NCBI GenBank assembly: GCA_029204225.1
Contig: CM055094.1
Coordinates: 18,846,208-18,910,207, forward strand
DNA from: Diphasiastrum complanatum
Lineage: Eukaryota; Streptophyta; Lycopodiopsida; Lycopodiales; Lycopodiaceae
Direction: 5' to 3'
DNA length: 64,000 bases
Each line of letters starts with the position of its first letter. The stretch's first letter is position 1. Of this stretch, positions 23,127-34,260 are shown piece by piece. Position numbers and translations under genes: made by a program. The notes under the pieces are model-generated. The model saw only the letters and a program-made list of their open reading frames with translations. It did no database searches and was not told the origin of the DNA.

Positions 23127-25695
23127 ATGCATGATGAATATCCAGACAATAAGATTGATATTGGATGATTTATAAGGTCATGAAAATCCACCCTTGTCTT
23201 TAGGAGGTGAGGGTTAGTAGGGTAGTTTCTAGTTGATTTTTTTTTTTTGTTGATCTTCTGGTTATGGTTGTAGATTTTATGGTTTAGTGAACATTTCTTT
23301 ATTAAAAAAAAGGATCTTCAATATAATCAATGTGCATGCGCAATCTAATGCAGTTCAGTTACTAGATACCCTCGATAATGGCAAGACATGTGATGAACCC
23401 CTCACACACACATATCACATGCATCATTTAGACACAAAATGTTCCGAAACATTTGCTGCAAGCTTGAATGATTGCATCCATACCATGCATTATGCAGTTT
23501 TCAGACAAAATTAGCCTTAGAATTAATTGGCTATAAGTTTTTTTTTTCAGCTGATGTACGCCTGATTTCATCTATGTAACCTTAGATTTTTATTGATATA
23601 AAAAGATATTGAGATTTTGCAGAATGTCTTTTTCCTTGAGACCCAAAAAGAAATCTGAGACCAAAGAGTTTGAAGAGAATCGACATCAGTCCCTCAGTAG
23701 AAATTCGTGTGCAAATCACCGACAAACCAATAAAGCTGATCTAAGGGAAGCAACAACAGTTCCGGCAAACATCACTCAAAGTGATATTGGGATCAAAGGT
23801 TAGGACCTTGAGAGACAAGGTGCAACCCTCTAGAGACAAGGACAGTCCTAAACGGGTGTGACCCATCGAAAGTGCTATAAGATATTTCAACGTGACAAAA
23901 TGAAAAGAGAAAAAGAAAGAAAAATGAAGAGTCTCCCCTTCCTTGTATAAAAGACGAGAGGAGACCACAACTTTAAAGACTCTTGACTTTGGTCAAGGGG
24001 TCTTGCCTTTCAGAGAGAAAATAGGAAGTGGCAAAATGGGCAAGTCAACTCTTCCCCACATTCCAAAATTGCAAAGTCTAAACATGGTGAGGAATGTGGG
24101 AAGGTTAGAGACTCCATTCTATTTTATCTATTGTAATTTGGGATCTCTTTTGGAACTCATTCCATGGAAGACTTTTATCATTGTGAGCTTTGGAGCCTTG
24201 TTGAAGCACCCTAGTTGAGAGTGTGAAAAGTAGAAGTCATTGGTAATCTCCACTATCTCTTTAAATTCCATTCTAAGAGAAGACATAAGCATCATACTAG
24301 ACTTCCATAGTCACTTTGGGAAGTGAAAAAGTTGAGTTTAAATGTCTCCGTGAGCCAACTGTGAATTTGTTGGGAGAATGATAGTTCTTTGAAGATACGA
24401 GACTCTCTCTTGAGAGTTAGAGATAAAGAATATGAGTTTATCTGAGAACAAAGACCTGCCTAACCTCTGTTCAGACTAGTACTACCAACTGTGGGCCTAT
24501 TGATCCATCGTTGAACTACCACGAAGTCACTACACTGTCACAGAGCTAGCAATGTCTCTCTTGAGGAATACCGTTGTTGTAGCTAATTGAGGAGCTAGCC
24601 TTCAGAGCCCTTTCTGAGAAAAAATACTATCAAAAGGTCCAATAGGAACCTCTACTACTGTTATGAACATCATTCTGAACTGAGCCATCGCTGCTACAAA
24701 CACATATAATTGTTGATGATCCATCGCTACTAGAGAAGCATTTGGAATCAACTTTCCTTCTATGAGTATCACTCTTCTGCCCATCCATCGCAGACAGAGG
24801 AGGTTCTTTTGAGAAGTTTCTGCCTTCCATCGCTGTCAGGGAGACAGACAGTTACAACATCTATGAAAGTTGCTTGATTTAGAAGAGCAGTTTGCCATCA
24901 TTCTGATTTCTAAAGGAGTTGCAGAATGAAATGATGCAGAGCTCTGAGTGTTGAATGGTGCTGTTAAGGCATGCACAACTACTACCTAAGCAAATGTATT
25001 GAAGAAGCGTTGTCTGTGGCAACCAGAAGATACTCTGAGATCATGTGTTTCTCTGTAAATCGTGTTTTCATTTCTGAGCCTACAAAGAATTCAAAGAGAG
25101 CTAAGAAGTCAGAAATACGCACATCCCATCGTGCTTCAGAGAGAATGAAGGAAGAGAGTGTCTCTATAATCTGTCCCTGCATTCCATCACACTTCAGAGA
25201 GTTGAAGGGAGAGACAAATTGATAATCTGTCCCTGCATTCCATCAGAGAGTTGAAGGAAGAGATAAATTGATAATCTGTTCCTGTCTATAACATATAAAT
25301 ATAAATTTTAAATAAATTTACATAAATACACATCTAAAACTACATGACTTTTGAAAATATTAAAATTATTTAAAAATAATCTTATTCTTAGTATCATCAT
25401 AATTAATATCTTGAAATTCTATTAGAAATTTTCTATATTTTATAAAATGATATACATTAACAATTTCAATAATATTCATTAATTTTTTGAGAATATGATT
25501 TTACAACAAATTCAAAACAAGATTGTCATGATTTCAGAACAACATTCATAAAAATATACGTTTAGTAATTTACCTTATAGAGTAACATTGAAAAATAGAT
25601 TTTAAATTATTTCAATTAGCAAATAATATTAAAAAATGTAAATAAATTTAAGAACTTCATGCCAAAAAAGTTTGATATTCATATATTTAAAATAG
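23127..25695. other. No gene recognised
   Basis: Short open frames only. CCATCGCT recurs four to five times between 24505 and 24840. A 49-55-bp repeat is at 25167-25290. The composition changes to very AT-rich from 25290 to 25695. It could be LTR or untranslated parts of neighbouring retroelements, but no terminus was found. Confidence 0.4.
25167..25290. repeat. Short tandem repeat, 49-55 bp period
   Basis: ATAATCTGTCCCTGCATTCC starts at 25167 and 25222, and a shorter copy starts at 25271. The intervening sequence repeats AGAGAGTTGAAGG. Confidence 0.8.
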
Positions 25696-26590
25696 TCAGA
25701 TGAGTACACTATTCCCAACATCAAGGTCATTGACATCTTTGGGCTTTTCTGGAGGAGCCTCAGTATAAATAATGGCAACCTATTCCACGGTTTCCTCTAC
25801 AGTTACAACATTATAATCTTGAACAAGTACATCTGCAAACTCTCTCTTTGTTACTGTTAAAAATTGGAATAAGTTCCCAAAGTTGGTCAATCCAATGGTG
25901 TTATAGTGCAACATAGAGCGTTTGCCATCCAACGAATCATAACCAATGGTTATGTATTCAATCTCATTGCACAACCGTGCACCACCAACATTGCGAACAT
26001 TGGGCTTGTACCTACAAAAAAAAGTATTTTAAACAATGATCTATGGTATGTTCAGCATAAAATATTAAAAGTAAATTATTATTTTTAGCAATGATCTATG
26101 CTAAGCATAGAATATTTAAAAGTTGAAACAAATAAAGTTAATTTGTAAGAAAGTTAAAGATATACCATACAACATTTTCAATCCCAACATTGCAAAAAAT
26201 TAGAAGAGCTTTTTGTGTTGTAGCCGACTGCCAACTTGAATGGAATATTACAACTCTCCAAATAGGAGAAGTTGTGATTTCAAGAAATCCTTGCATCACA
26301 CTATGGATCTCAGTGAATTTGAATGGAGAATTGTCATTGAGAGATTCTTTCATCTGAAATCTATAGGAGATGTCTGCTATGCAAAGAGTGTAGGGTCCCC
26401 CTTTCGTTAAAAATTTTGAAATCTCCCTACAATCTCTTTCTTCCACAGTGTAAAAACATGGTTGATCATCGACACATTTCGGGAGGTATGTCTCTGTTGA
26501 ATCCTCCTCGACAATGGTCTCACCCCGTGCCAATCTTTCTCTTTCTCTTTTTTCTGCCTTCGCTTTAAGAATATGTCATTTAAATTGCTC
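25696..26590 (-). pseudogene. Spliced gene of unknown function, possible N-4/N-6 DNA methylase-like fragment
   Basis: Two exons join exactly. The reverse-strand exon up to 26166 ends with a GT donor at 26165-26164, and the next starts at 26011 after an AG acceptor. The junction keeps frame and gives ENVVWYKPNVRNVGGARLCN. The joined reading from 26533 to the TAG at 25782-25780 is 199 codons. Upstream the frame continues as KAKAEKREREREL-like residues to a stop at about 26579. Downstream of the TAG it continues in frame (EAPPEKPKDVNDLD) to 25696. YTLCIADISYRFQ, then WRVVIFHSSWQ and WYKPN..GGARLCNEIEYITIGY, recall the DPPY motif and the W.K.N...N.hE.i.. block of DNA_methylase N4/N6 proteins. However, PP is absent and no SAM-binding FxGxG is seen. 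There is no ATG at the start. The similarity is weak. Confidence 0.4.
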
Positions 26591-26899
26591 TAGAAGGACT
26601 GAATGCAACTATGCCTAGCATAAGATGTACAAAACAAATACTTAACAAATTTTGATTTTGAGCAAGGTCGAATTAAATATGCAACTATGCTTAGCCACAG
26701 ATGAACATAGTAACTAAATAAATTAAACCTATGCTAGGATTGAGATCCTAGTAAAGAGAATATAATTACTATGCTTAGCATAAGATATGAATGTTTAAAA
26801 TAAAAAATTAATATATTTCTATGCTAAGCATGAGTGAAGTGAATACCGTATATCTAAACAATATCAAGAAAGGAATGAGGGCTTCATTTGCTCAGAGGA

Positions 26900-27310
26900 T
26901 AAAGCCTCTGGCACTTACATTAGCTTGGTATAGCCAAGGTCTTCCTAATAACATTTTATAGGATGACTCTTTAGTGTTCTTTAATATGATAAAGTCCATC
27001 AAAAATTTATGGTCACCGATATACACCGTGATCTGAGACAACTCCCCTGTTGGAGTTCTTCGATTTAATCAAGCTCTACGTTGGATTCTTAGAATCAAAT
27101 GGCAGGCCTATTTCTTGGGCATGCTTTCAACTCCATTTGGTTAAAATTAGCTTTGGAAACTTTGACAAATTCTTTGTGAAAAACTCTGATCCTTGTATGA
27201 CCGACATTTTCATCCAATAGTTTTGGTCAATGTTATAGTCTCAAGCAAAAAGTTTAGCTTCTTCCACTGTCAACCCAACGAACGACAAGAAACCAACATT
27301 TTTGTGTAGA
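26900..27310 (-). pseudogene. Retropepsin-like and adjacent coding remnant
   Basis: Reverse-strand reading from about 27040 to 26905 gives VYIGDHKFLMDFIILKN, then SYKMLLGRPWLYQANV. The LLGRPWL motif is typical of the C-terminal part of Ty3-like retropepsin domains. Just upstream (about 27310-27100) another frame reads GLTVEEAKLFA and YWMKMSVIQGSEFF. The piece is on the same strand as, and upstream of, the methylase-like gene, so both may come from one element. Stops are frequent. Confidence 0.45.
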
Positions 27311-27551
27311 TTTTGGAGGTTTTTGAGAAAATTTGTACATAAGCGAAAAAAAAAAAAAGTATCTTCAATGCTAAGCATAGGAAGTTATTTTATTTTGTAA
27401 CTATTGGCTATGCTCAGCATAGGAACCCTGCTTTCTCTCGTCCGCCTCTTATGTTGAGCATAACATCTTCTCTATCTTTAAGAGCTAATGTTATGCTCAG
27501 CATAAGATATTATCATCCTCTCTCCTGACTTCTATACTGACCTAGCATTCC

Positions 27552-27608
27552 TACTCACTCAACGCGTTTATGTTATGTTGAGCATAAGATAAACGCGTTG
27601 AGTGAGTA
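27552..27608. repeat. Perfect 19-bp inverted repeat with palindromic loop
   Basis: TACTCACTCAACGCGTTTA (27552-27570) is perfectly complementary to 27590-27608. The 19-bp loop is itself a copy of the local palindrome (TTATGTTGAGCATAA). The arms contain an internal AACGCGTT palindrome. Confidence 0.95.
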
Positions 27609-28033
27609 AAAAAATTGCAAATATTACTTGGATGAAAAAAGAATCATTGAAAGCTATGCGCGAGATTATAGAAGATCATCGAATGAATGCTTAGATCGCT
27701 CTAACGACAACCTTTAATGCAAAATCGCAAAATGAGATGCCTTGTCCTTCTCTATGGCTCCTTAAATAAAAAAATTTGACTTCCAAACTTTAATGGGACC
27801 CCTTTTCAACCGAATACCGGTACTACCACCAACCCTCACGGTTTACCAACGTGTCATGTTTACCAACCCTAACCCACAATGTGTCAAGTTTACCAACCCT
27901 AACAAGTATTTTGCATGTGGAAATTATCATTGTTATTGTTGATTTCATATTAAATGTGCTCTTTGCGAATTTCAGTGTCTAGTTCTATAAGTGTTAGCGT
28001 AGCCTATATAACTCTTTCTATGACTAGCATAGG

Positions 28034-29555
28034 ATAATGTCAAATTTTTGAAGACTTCCTCTAACCATCCCACAAATCTTTTTTCAGAACTTTTAAAAAC
28101 CCCAAAGCCTACTTTAAAACTTCTCTAACATGATAAAAAATCAACCCCTAAACAATTCTATAAGCATCACTACTCTCTTCCAAAGAGAACTAGATTCATT
28201 GGGTACTTCAACTACAAGCTTCCTACAACTAGAAAAGCCAATAAGCTTCCCTCAAAAAAAAAAGCTAGTTGGTGATCTTAATAGAACTTGAAGAAGGTTA
28301 GAAAGGTTACCATCCTTTGTCTAGCTCTGATACCACTTTTACAAGTAGAGGTGAGGAAGTCCTCCAAATCCAAGGTAGAGCCTCCAAATGTCCTCCAAGC
28401 AACTTGCAAGCTCCAAGATGCTCCCCAACTCCAAGCTAGGATGCCTCCACCTACAAGTAAGGATCTGCAAGCCTCCAAGGATCTCTTCTCCGCCTGTGTC
28501 CCTACTCTTAAATGCAAAGATAGATAACAAGTTGGTCTCGACTATTTACCACCCAACCATAGCTAGATCCAAGCTCCAAGCAAGACCTATCTAGCACCCC
28601 CTTGCTAACCATAAACAAATCACAAGCATACCACAACATACTATAGCATACTCAATATCCAAACCCTACTTATGTCCCATACCATAAGCAAGATCCAAAT
28701 CCTAAGCATACTACACGCAAGAAAATACTCTACACACTAGTAGCGACACTAGAGCATAAGCAAAGCAAGCATGAGAGATCTCTCTCCTCCCAATGGGTGC
28801 CCTACTACCCTCAGATAGATGGCCCATGGACCCCTCCAGTGCACTATGGAGTTCCATGCCCATCCAATGAGAGAGAGAAAAGTCTAGGAGAATTAACAAA
28901 CCTACAAAAACCTCCATAGGCTTATGGAAAGTCAAGAGACTCCTTCCATAACCTATGACTCTTTGAATGCCTTTCTTGTGGGAGTTGGGAACTCATTAGA
29001 CCCATTGGAAGTGCGCCCTCCTACTAGGTCCCAATGCCCAAGTTGTGCATGTATACTTTGGTCCTAGACCATTAATGTGATATGGTTCAAGGTTGAGGCC
29101 CAAGGTTTAGAAAATAGTCATCCAATGACTTTCTAACACCTCTCTAGGTTCCATACCTCCATCCAAGGCATAGACACCTACCGGCCCTTAACCAAGGACA
29201 CTAGTATCTTAATCTAAGACACCTACCCTTAATCCTAAGGGTACCCCTTATCCAAGGGTCACGTGACTCCATACCTCCGACCAAGGTATAGTCACTTGCT
29301 TGTCCTTATCCAAAGACACATACCCTTAATCCTAAGGGTAACCCTTATCCAAGGGTAACTTGCCATTTAGCCCCCAACACTAAATGGATCAATAGGGGTA
29401 TGAAGTACTGCTAGTTACATAGATATGTAACAGAGGCCGTATACCTTTCACAAAGTGTGTCATCTATAAGACTTGCTTATCATATGAAAAGAATGATTGC
29501 TATAGCATAAATGATAGGATTTTGATCACTATTGCTTTTGCGCATACCTCAGATA
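28034..29555. other. No gene recognised; possible reverse-strand LTR edge
   Basis: At 28324-28335 the reverse strand reads GTGGTATCAGAGC-like sequence (forward AGCTCTGATACCAC), which matches the Met-tRNA primer-binding site. This suggests a reverse-oriented Copia element whose LTR would lie to the right. No coding motif follows on the left and the adjoining sequence does not end in CA, so this is unproven. CCTCCAA is frequent at 28360-28480. Confidence 0.35.
29223..29358. repeat. Repeated hairpin-forming block (ACCCTTA...TAAGGGT)
   Basis: ACCCTTAATCCTAAGGGTA occurs at about 29225 and 29308. Each copy is followed by CCCTTATCCAAGGGT. Each contains a self-complementary ACCCTTA/TAAGGGT pair. A related CCAAGG...CC motif recurs upstream at about 29160-29215. 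Confidence 0.75.
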
Positions 29556-31816
29556 GCCTCCTGGTTCGGTGGTTGGTGTAGTATCTTCTCCATTGGTCTC
29601 TATATCTCCATCTCTTAAGTCCGTTATGGCCGATGTTCTTGTTGATTTCTATGGGGTTCTTCACAGGTCCATGTTTGATGGTTTCCTTGCTGTTGATGAT
29701 CATGTTGTATCTTCTGTCACTTTACTCCATGGATCTCTGCTTGAGGTTTGTGATCTACCTCATGATATTTCGTTCCTGACATAATTCATGCGCCTTTGGC
29801 CCTTACCGTTACACATTTTCCATCTGAGGATATTTGCCAGATGGTCACTATTACTTATCTAGTATTTATATGTTGGGATCTTTCTAGATGAGTATACGTG
29901 CATCCTTCATTCTCCTTGTGTTTTTACATATAGGTTTGTCGCAATCCATGCCGATGCTAGACACTTTTGGACTCTTTATGCATTAGAGGTTTTTCATGCA
30001 ACTGATTTCTTTTTACCTCTTGATATTTGGCATTCCTGGTTATTACGTATCACTTGGATTTCATTTGGACCTATTTCTCATACTATTGTTTCATTTTCAG
30101 CTATGGATATATGGCATTCCTGGTTATTACGTATAGCTTGGTTTTCATTTGGACCTCTTGATTGGCACTGGGTTTTTCATATTACTTGTCACCTATGGTA
30201 CGGATATCTCTATGATTATGCATGTGGCTCTCTATCTGTTCCTTGGATTGTTGCTCATTGTCAGGCTTGGCAAATCCTGATGGCTTGGGTTATTGCCTCC
30301 GTTCTAGGGTTGCTCCATATCGCTTGGTCTCCGATGCTTAGTTGCCAATTTGTTCCGGTGTTCCGAGACCATCAGGGTACCTTGAGAGAGTTCCTTCTCC
30401 TCTCTTGGATAGTATTTTAAGACGTTGCCGCCATATACTTCAATGTTTCTCATATGTGTTTTGATACTCATTCCCAACTACACCTTGCTATTGATGTTGT
30501 GGATCATGTTCTCCGTTCTAGTGCATTTCTTCTATTCCTCACTTCTGTGCCTGGTGTGTACTTTGGGATTACACTTGCGGCTAGTTCCAATGAGTCATCC
30601 TATTCTCCATCCATTTTTGGTGTATCCTATGATGGATTGGTATGTCCATATGAGGTCAATCTGGATGAGTTTTTCAGCTACAGTTTTTCAGTGGGGGCCT
30701 CTACTATTTCTAGATTTGTTGTTACTGTTTTCATGCATCATGTCTCTTTAGATGATGCATTGCTTTCTTGGACCTTCTGGAGCTTTTGGTATGCTGCTCT
30801 TCTTGTGATATGGGCCTTGAGGGTGCCGTGTGCCATGTGAAGGATTTCAGATCATTCAAGATTCAATCCACGTCCTTGATCTTTGGTTAAATAAGGAGCA
30901 AACCAACAATCCTACCAATGTAGAAAAAATAGCATCTACATACAAAATGAGATGCAAAATCTAAGAGATACTGATAAAAAATGAACCAAAACATAAAATA
31001 TGTTTGTTGTCTATACAATTACAGTACCCTACTATATTTCACACATGTGGATCCAAAATGGCAATAAATGACCATTCTACACATAGAATTGCAAGATAAC
31101 ATCATGAGAGTGCACCAATGAGTAGTAGAACCCAAAGAGGACCATGTATAATGATGAAATGAGATATAGAAGAGAGAAGATGTGTCTCTCCATGAGCTAC
31201 ATCCTTTTATAGAGTATCCAAACCCTATTTGGCCAATTGGCTTTCCCTCCAAAATGTAAACCCTACTATTTTTGGGTCTAGATTCAATGTACCCAAAGTT
31301 CAAATTTGAATCTCTCTCAAACTCGACTACCAGCTTTCCCACACTTTCAAAAAGTGTTTATTGAATGTATTTTAAACTAATATAACTTCAAAAAATTTAT
31401 CTCTAAGTCTAAAATGAGTTTTGGCCTCTTATTAACAATTTACCAAAATTTGGTCAAGAGATTGCTTGGTTGATCCAAAATCACAGCTGTATGCTTACCA
31501 ATCTCATCTATATGTGATCTAGGCACTGTTTTGAGATCTTAGCCATTTTGTTTCATGCAATATCATTGTATTTGAGTCAAATTTGGTTTCTTAGTGTACT
31601 TCACACGTGCTAAGAGTGTTTGATCCTAAGTTTGCCTATACTCCATCATTTGATGTGAAATAGATCTTGTTTTAGAGAGATTTGTGTAGCTAGTGAGAAT
31701 CAATTCACAAATAGTTGCAAGATCTTTCATAGGAGGAGATAGTACTCTATTATTGGATCCTATTGAGAGTGTGTAGCAACATTTATTGTTCATCATTTGA
31801 GTTTTCTTCACTTCAA
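29556..31816. other. No gene recognised; includes an 84-bp-period duplication
   Basis: The open frames are rich in Trp, Leu, Phe and Ser with no familiar motif. GATATTTGGCATTCCTGG at 30022 is repeated as GATATATGGCATTCCTGG at 30106, with matching sequence through TTTCATTTGGACCT. From about 31320 the sequence may be the leader of Copia C, but no LTR or primer-binding site was found. Confidence 0.4.
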
Positions 31817-33868
31817 ATGTCTTCAATGGGTTCATCCTTGTTGGAACCAAGTGAAAGATTGTCCACTTCAAACTATTCAATTTGGAAAATGAGGATGAAG
31901 TCCATCTTGATCCTTCAAGATGTGATGGACATAGTTCTTGGCCTTGAAGAAGAACCACAAGTTCTTCAAGAGGTTCAAAAATACAAAAAGAGAGCTAGGA
32001 TGGCTCTCCACTACATCAAGATGAATGGGGAGATAGGTACTTGTACAATAGCCAAAGAAGCTTGGGATTGTCTCAAGACTATCTATGAGGCTAAGAATAC
32101 CTCTAGGCTTCTCACTCTTAGGAATCAAATCTTTCAAAGTAGCCAAAAGAGTGATGAGAGTGCATATAGTTATGTTATGAGAGTAAAAGATTTTCATAGA
32201 GAACTTGCTTGTATTGGTGATTCCATCAATCAAAATGAGCTAGTTTAAGTCATTCTCAATGGCTTGAGAAGTGAATTTGATAACCTTGTCCAATCCTATG
32301 CCATTAAGGAGGAGCTACCAAGTTTGGAGGCTCTCCAAAGTGTGCTAATTTCAGAAGAATCAAGACAAGAGTACAAGCTCTTGAGGATGGACAAGCTCTC
32401 TCTCACTCATAATGATGGCAAAGCTTCTTTGCCAAGGATAAGCACAAAGGGAGGAGCAAGAACCAACATCGACAATCTTCAAGCAATGACAAAGTCAAAT
32501 CCAAAAACAAAGATGAGGAGGAAGATGATTCCTCTAATGCTTCATCATCCAAGCTCAAGAAGAAGAAGATCAAGTGCTTTTATTGTGGCAAGAAAAGTCA
32601 TTATGCCACCAATTGCTTCAAGAAGAAGAATCAACTCAAGCAAGCCAACATTACCAATGAGAAGGAAGACACTATTGCAAGTGATGGAGAGGGATCTCTT
32701 ATGGTCTCTAGTTTCTCATCTACTCCTTTCAAGAAGGACGGCCTATGGTATATTGATAGTGGAGCCTCTTCACATATGTGTAGCTCCAAGGACTCTTTCT
32801 CTTCTATTGCACCTTATGATGGAGTCAAGAAATCAATATACACAACAAACGATTTTGAATGTCCTATTGAAGGCATAGGGAACATTCCCTTGAAGCTTGC
32901 ATCCTCTAAAGTTCTTTCTCTCTCTAAAGTTCTTTATGTACCTAAGCTTACTAAGAATCTTATTAGTGTTGGCCAATTGCTTGATAATGGCCTTGATGTA
33001 AAACTCAATGTTGATACTTGCACTATCAAGAAGAATGATGAGATACTTGCATTAGGATCTAGATTTGGAGGCATCTATAAACTAGATCCAAATGAGTATG
33101 TGAATGCTTGTAATGTTGCTCTTGTGAACAAGCTCTCTATAGAGGAATTATGGCATAGGAGGTTGGGACATCCCAACTACAAATCCATGCTCTCTATGAT
33201 CAAAGAAGCCAAAGCTATTGGCTTGCCAAAGTCATTCTCCAAGAAGATCAAGCCTTGTGTGGCTTGTGCTATTGCTATATCTCACAAAAAGCCATTTACA
33301 AGATCTTCTATCAAAAGCAAGCATCCTTTGGAGTTAATCCACTCGGATGTGCATTTCTCATCAACTACAAGCAAGGGAGGAGCCACTTGTTTTGTTACTT
33401 CCATTGATGATTTCACAAGATTCACTTGGATATATCTTCTTGCTTCTAAATCTATGGTGTTTGATCATTTCCTTATTTTCAAAGCTTATGTAGAGAAACA
33501 ATTCTCATTCAAGATTAAAGCTCTTAGAAGTGATGGAGGTGGTGAATATATCTCCAATAAATCTCAAGATTTTTGTGAGCTTGATGGCATCAAAAGAGAG
33601 TTCTCTTGTGCCTACTCTCCATCTCAAAATGGAGTGGCCGAGAGAAAGAATAGATCTCTATGTGAATGTGCAAAATCTATGAGAATTGAGACATCTTTGC
33701 CCAAAGACTTTGGGGGAGAAGCCATTAATTGTGCAAATTATCTTTGCAATAGACTCCCACATATAGCTCTTGGAGGAAAGTCACCATATAAAATCTTATA
33801 TTTGAAGAAGCCTAAGGTTGATCACCTTAGAGTTTTTGGATGCTTATGCTTTGTCCATATTCCCTTGT
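31817..33868 (+). pseudogene. Copia C: gag, protease and integrase; 3' half missing
   Basis: The ATG at 31817 opens the gag with ERLSTSNYSIWKMRMKSI, close to the Copia B gag. A TAA at about 32246 interrupts it, though the frame continues (VILNGLRSEFDNLVQSYAIK). A shift at about 32460 precedes the zinc knuckle CFYCGKKSHYATNC (about 32575-32615). The protease starts with LWYIDSGASSHMCSS (about 32745). Integrase spans 33100-33868 with ELWHRRLGHPNYKSM, HSDVHFSS, LRSDGGGEYIS and QNGVAERKN, so the D, D and E residues are present. It ends with RVFGCLCFVHIPL and a stop. Reverse transcriptase and RNase H are absent. The sequence switches to the repeat at 33870. Confidence 0.92.
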
Positions 33869-33869
33869 A

Positions 33870-34260
33870 GATCCAAAAGGCAAGCGGAAGTGTTCAACAA
33901 AGAACCAACCAAGAGTCAATAATATAAATCTTGAAGATGTGGATGTGCTTGCACTTAATTTTGAATTAACAATGACAAACCATTTACGAAAACAACAATA
34001 TCTATTTTACAAGAACGGCTTGGGTTAAGTGCACAATCATCACGTTCCAACGCAGCAAAGCCACAATAAACAATTTTTTCTCAACATCGGATGCTGATTC
34101 AGATGAGAATTTGTCTATAGACTCTAATGAAGAAGATGGGTCATCAACTTCTTCAGTTGAAAAGGAGAGCTTTGATAATATTTCAAGCACTAACTTAAGA
34201 GGAGTTAGTGAGAATTCCTTGGAATTTGAATTGTAAAAAATAATAATATAAAATTTATTT
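33870..34260 (+). pseudogene. Degraded coding repeat of unknown family, copy 2
   Basis: It begins right after the Copia C integrase with DPKGKRKCSTKNQP, then INLEDVDVLALNFELTMTNH and a stop after FYKNGLG. Another frame gives the acidic stretch DADSDENLSIDSNEEDGS and ends EFEL plus stop at about 34236. It matches the reverse strand of 1880-2460. Its family is not recognised. The acidic Ser-rich C-terminus is all that remains of a larger protein. Confidence 0.45.

Larger units (their letters stand above)
26047..28033. repeat. Cluster of about 14 dispersed imperfect palindromes (TTATGCTNAGCATAA type)
   Basis: Copies or near copies start at about 26047, 26096, 26609, 26685, 26729, 26769, 26819, 27368, 27408, 27448, 27490, 27571 and 28018. 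The core is ATGCT-N-AGCAT or ATGTTGAGCAT, with 5-bp flanks such as CTATG...CATAG. Two lie inside the intron of the preceding gene. The spacing is irregular, so this is not a tandem satellite. Confidence 0.75.

Noticed and set aside
30103-30840. Trp/Leu-rich forward frames that look like membrane segments
   Set aside because: They come from T-rich DNA with an internal 84-bp duplication; no conserved motif or start context supports a gene.
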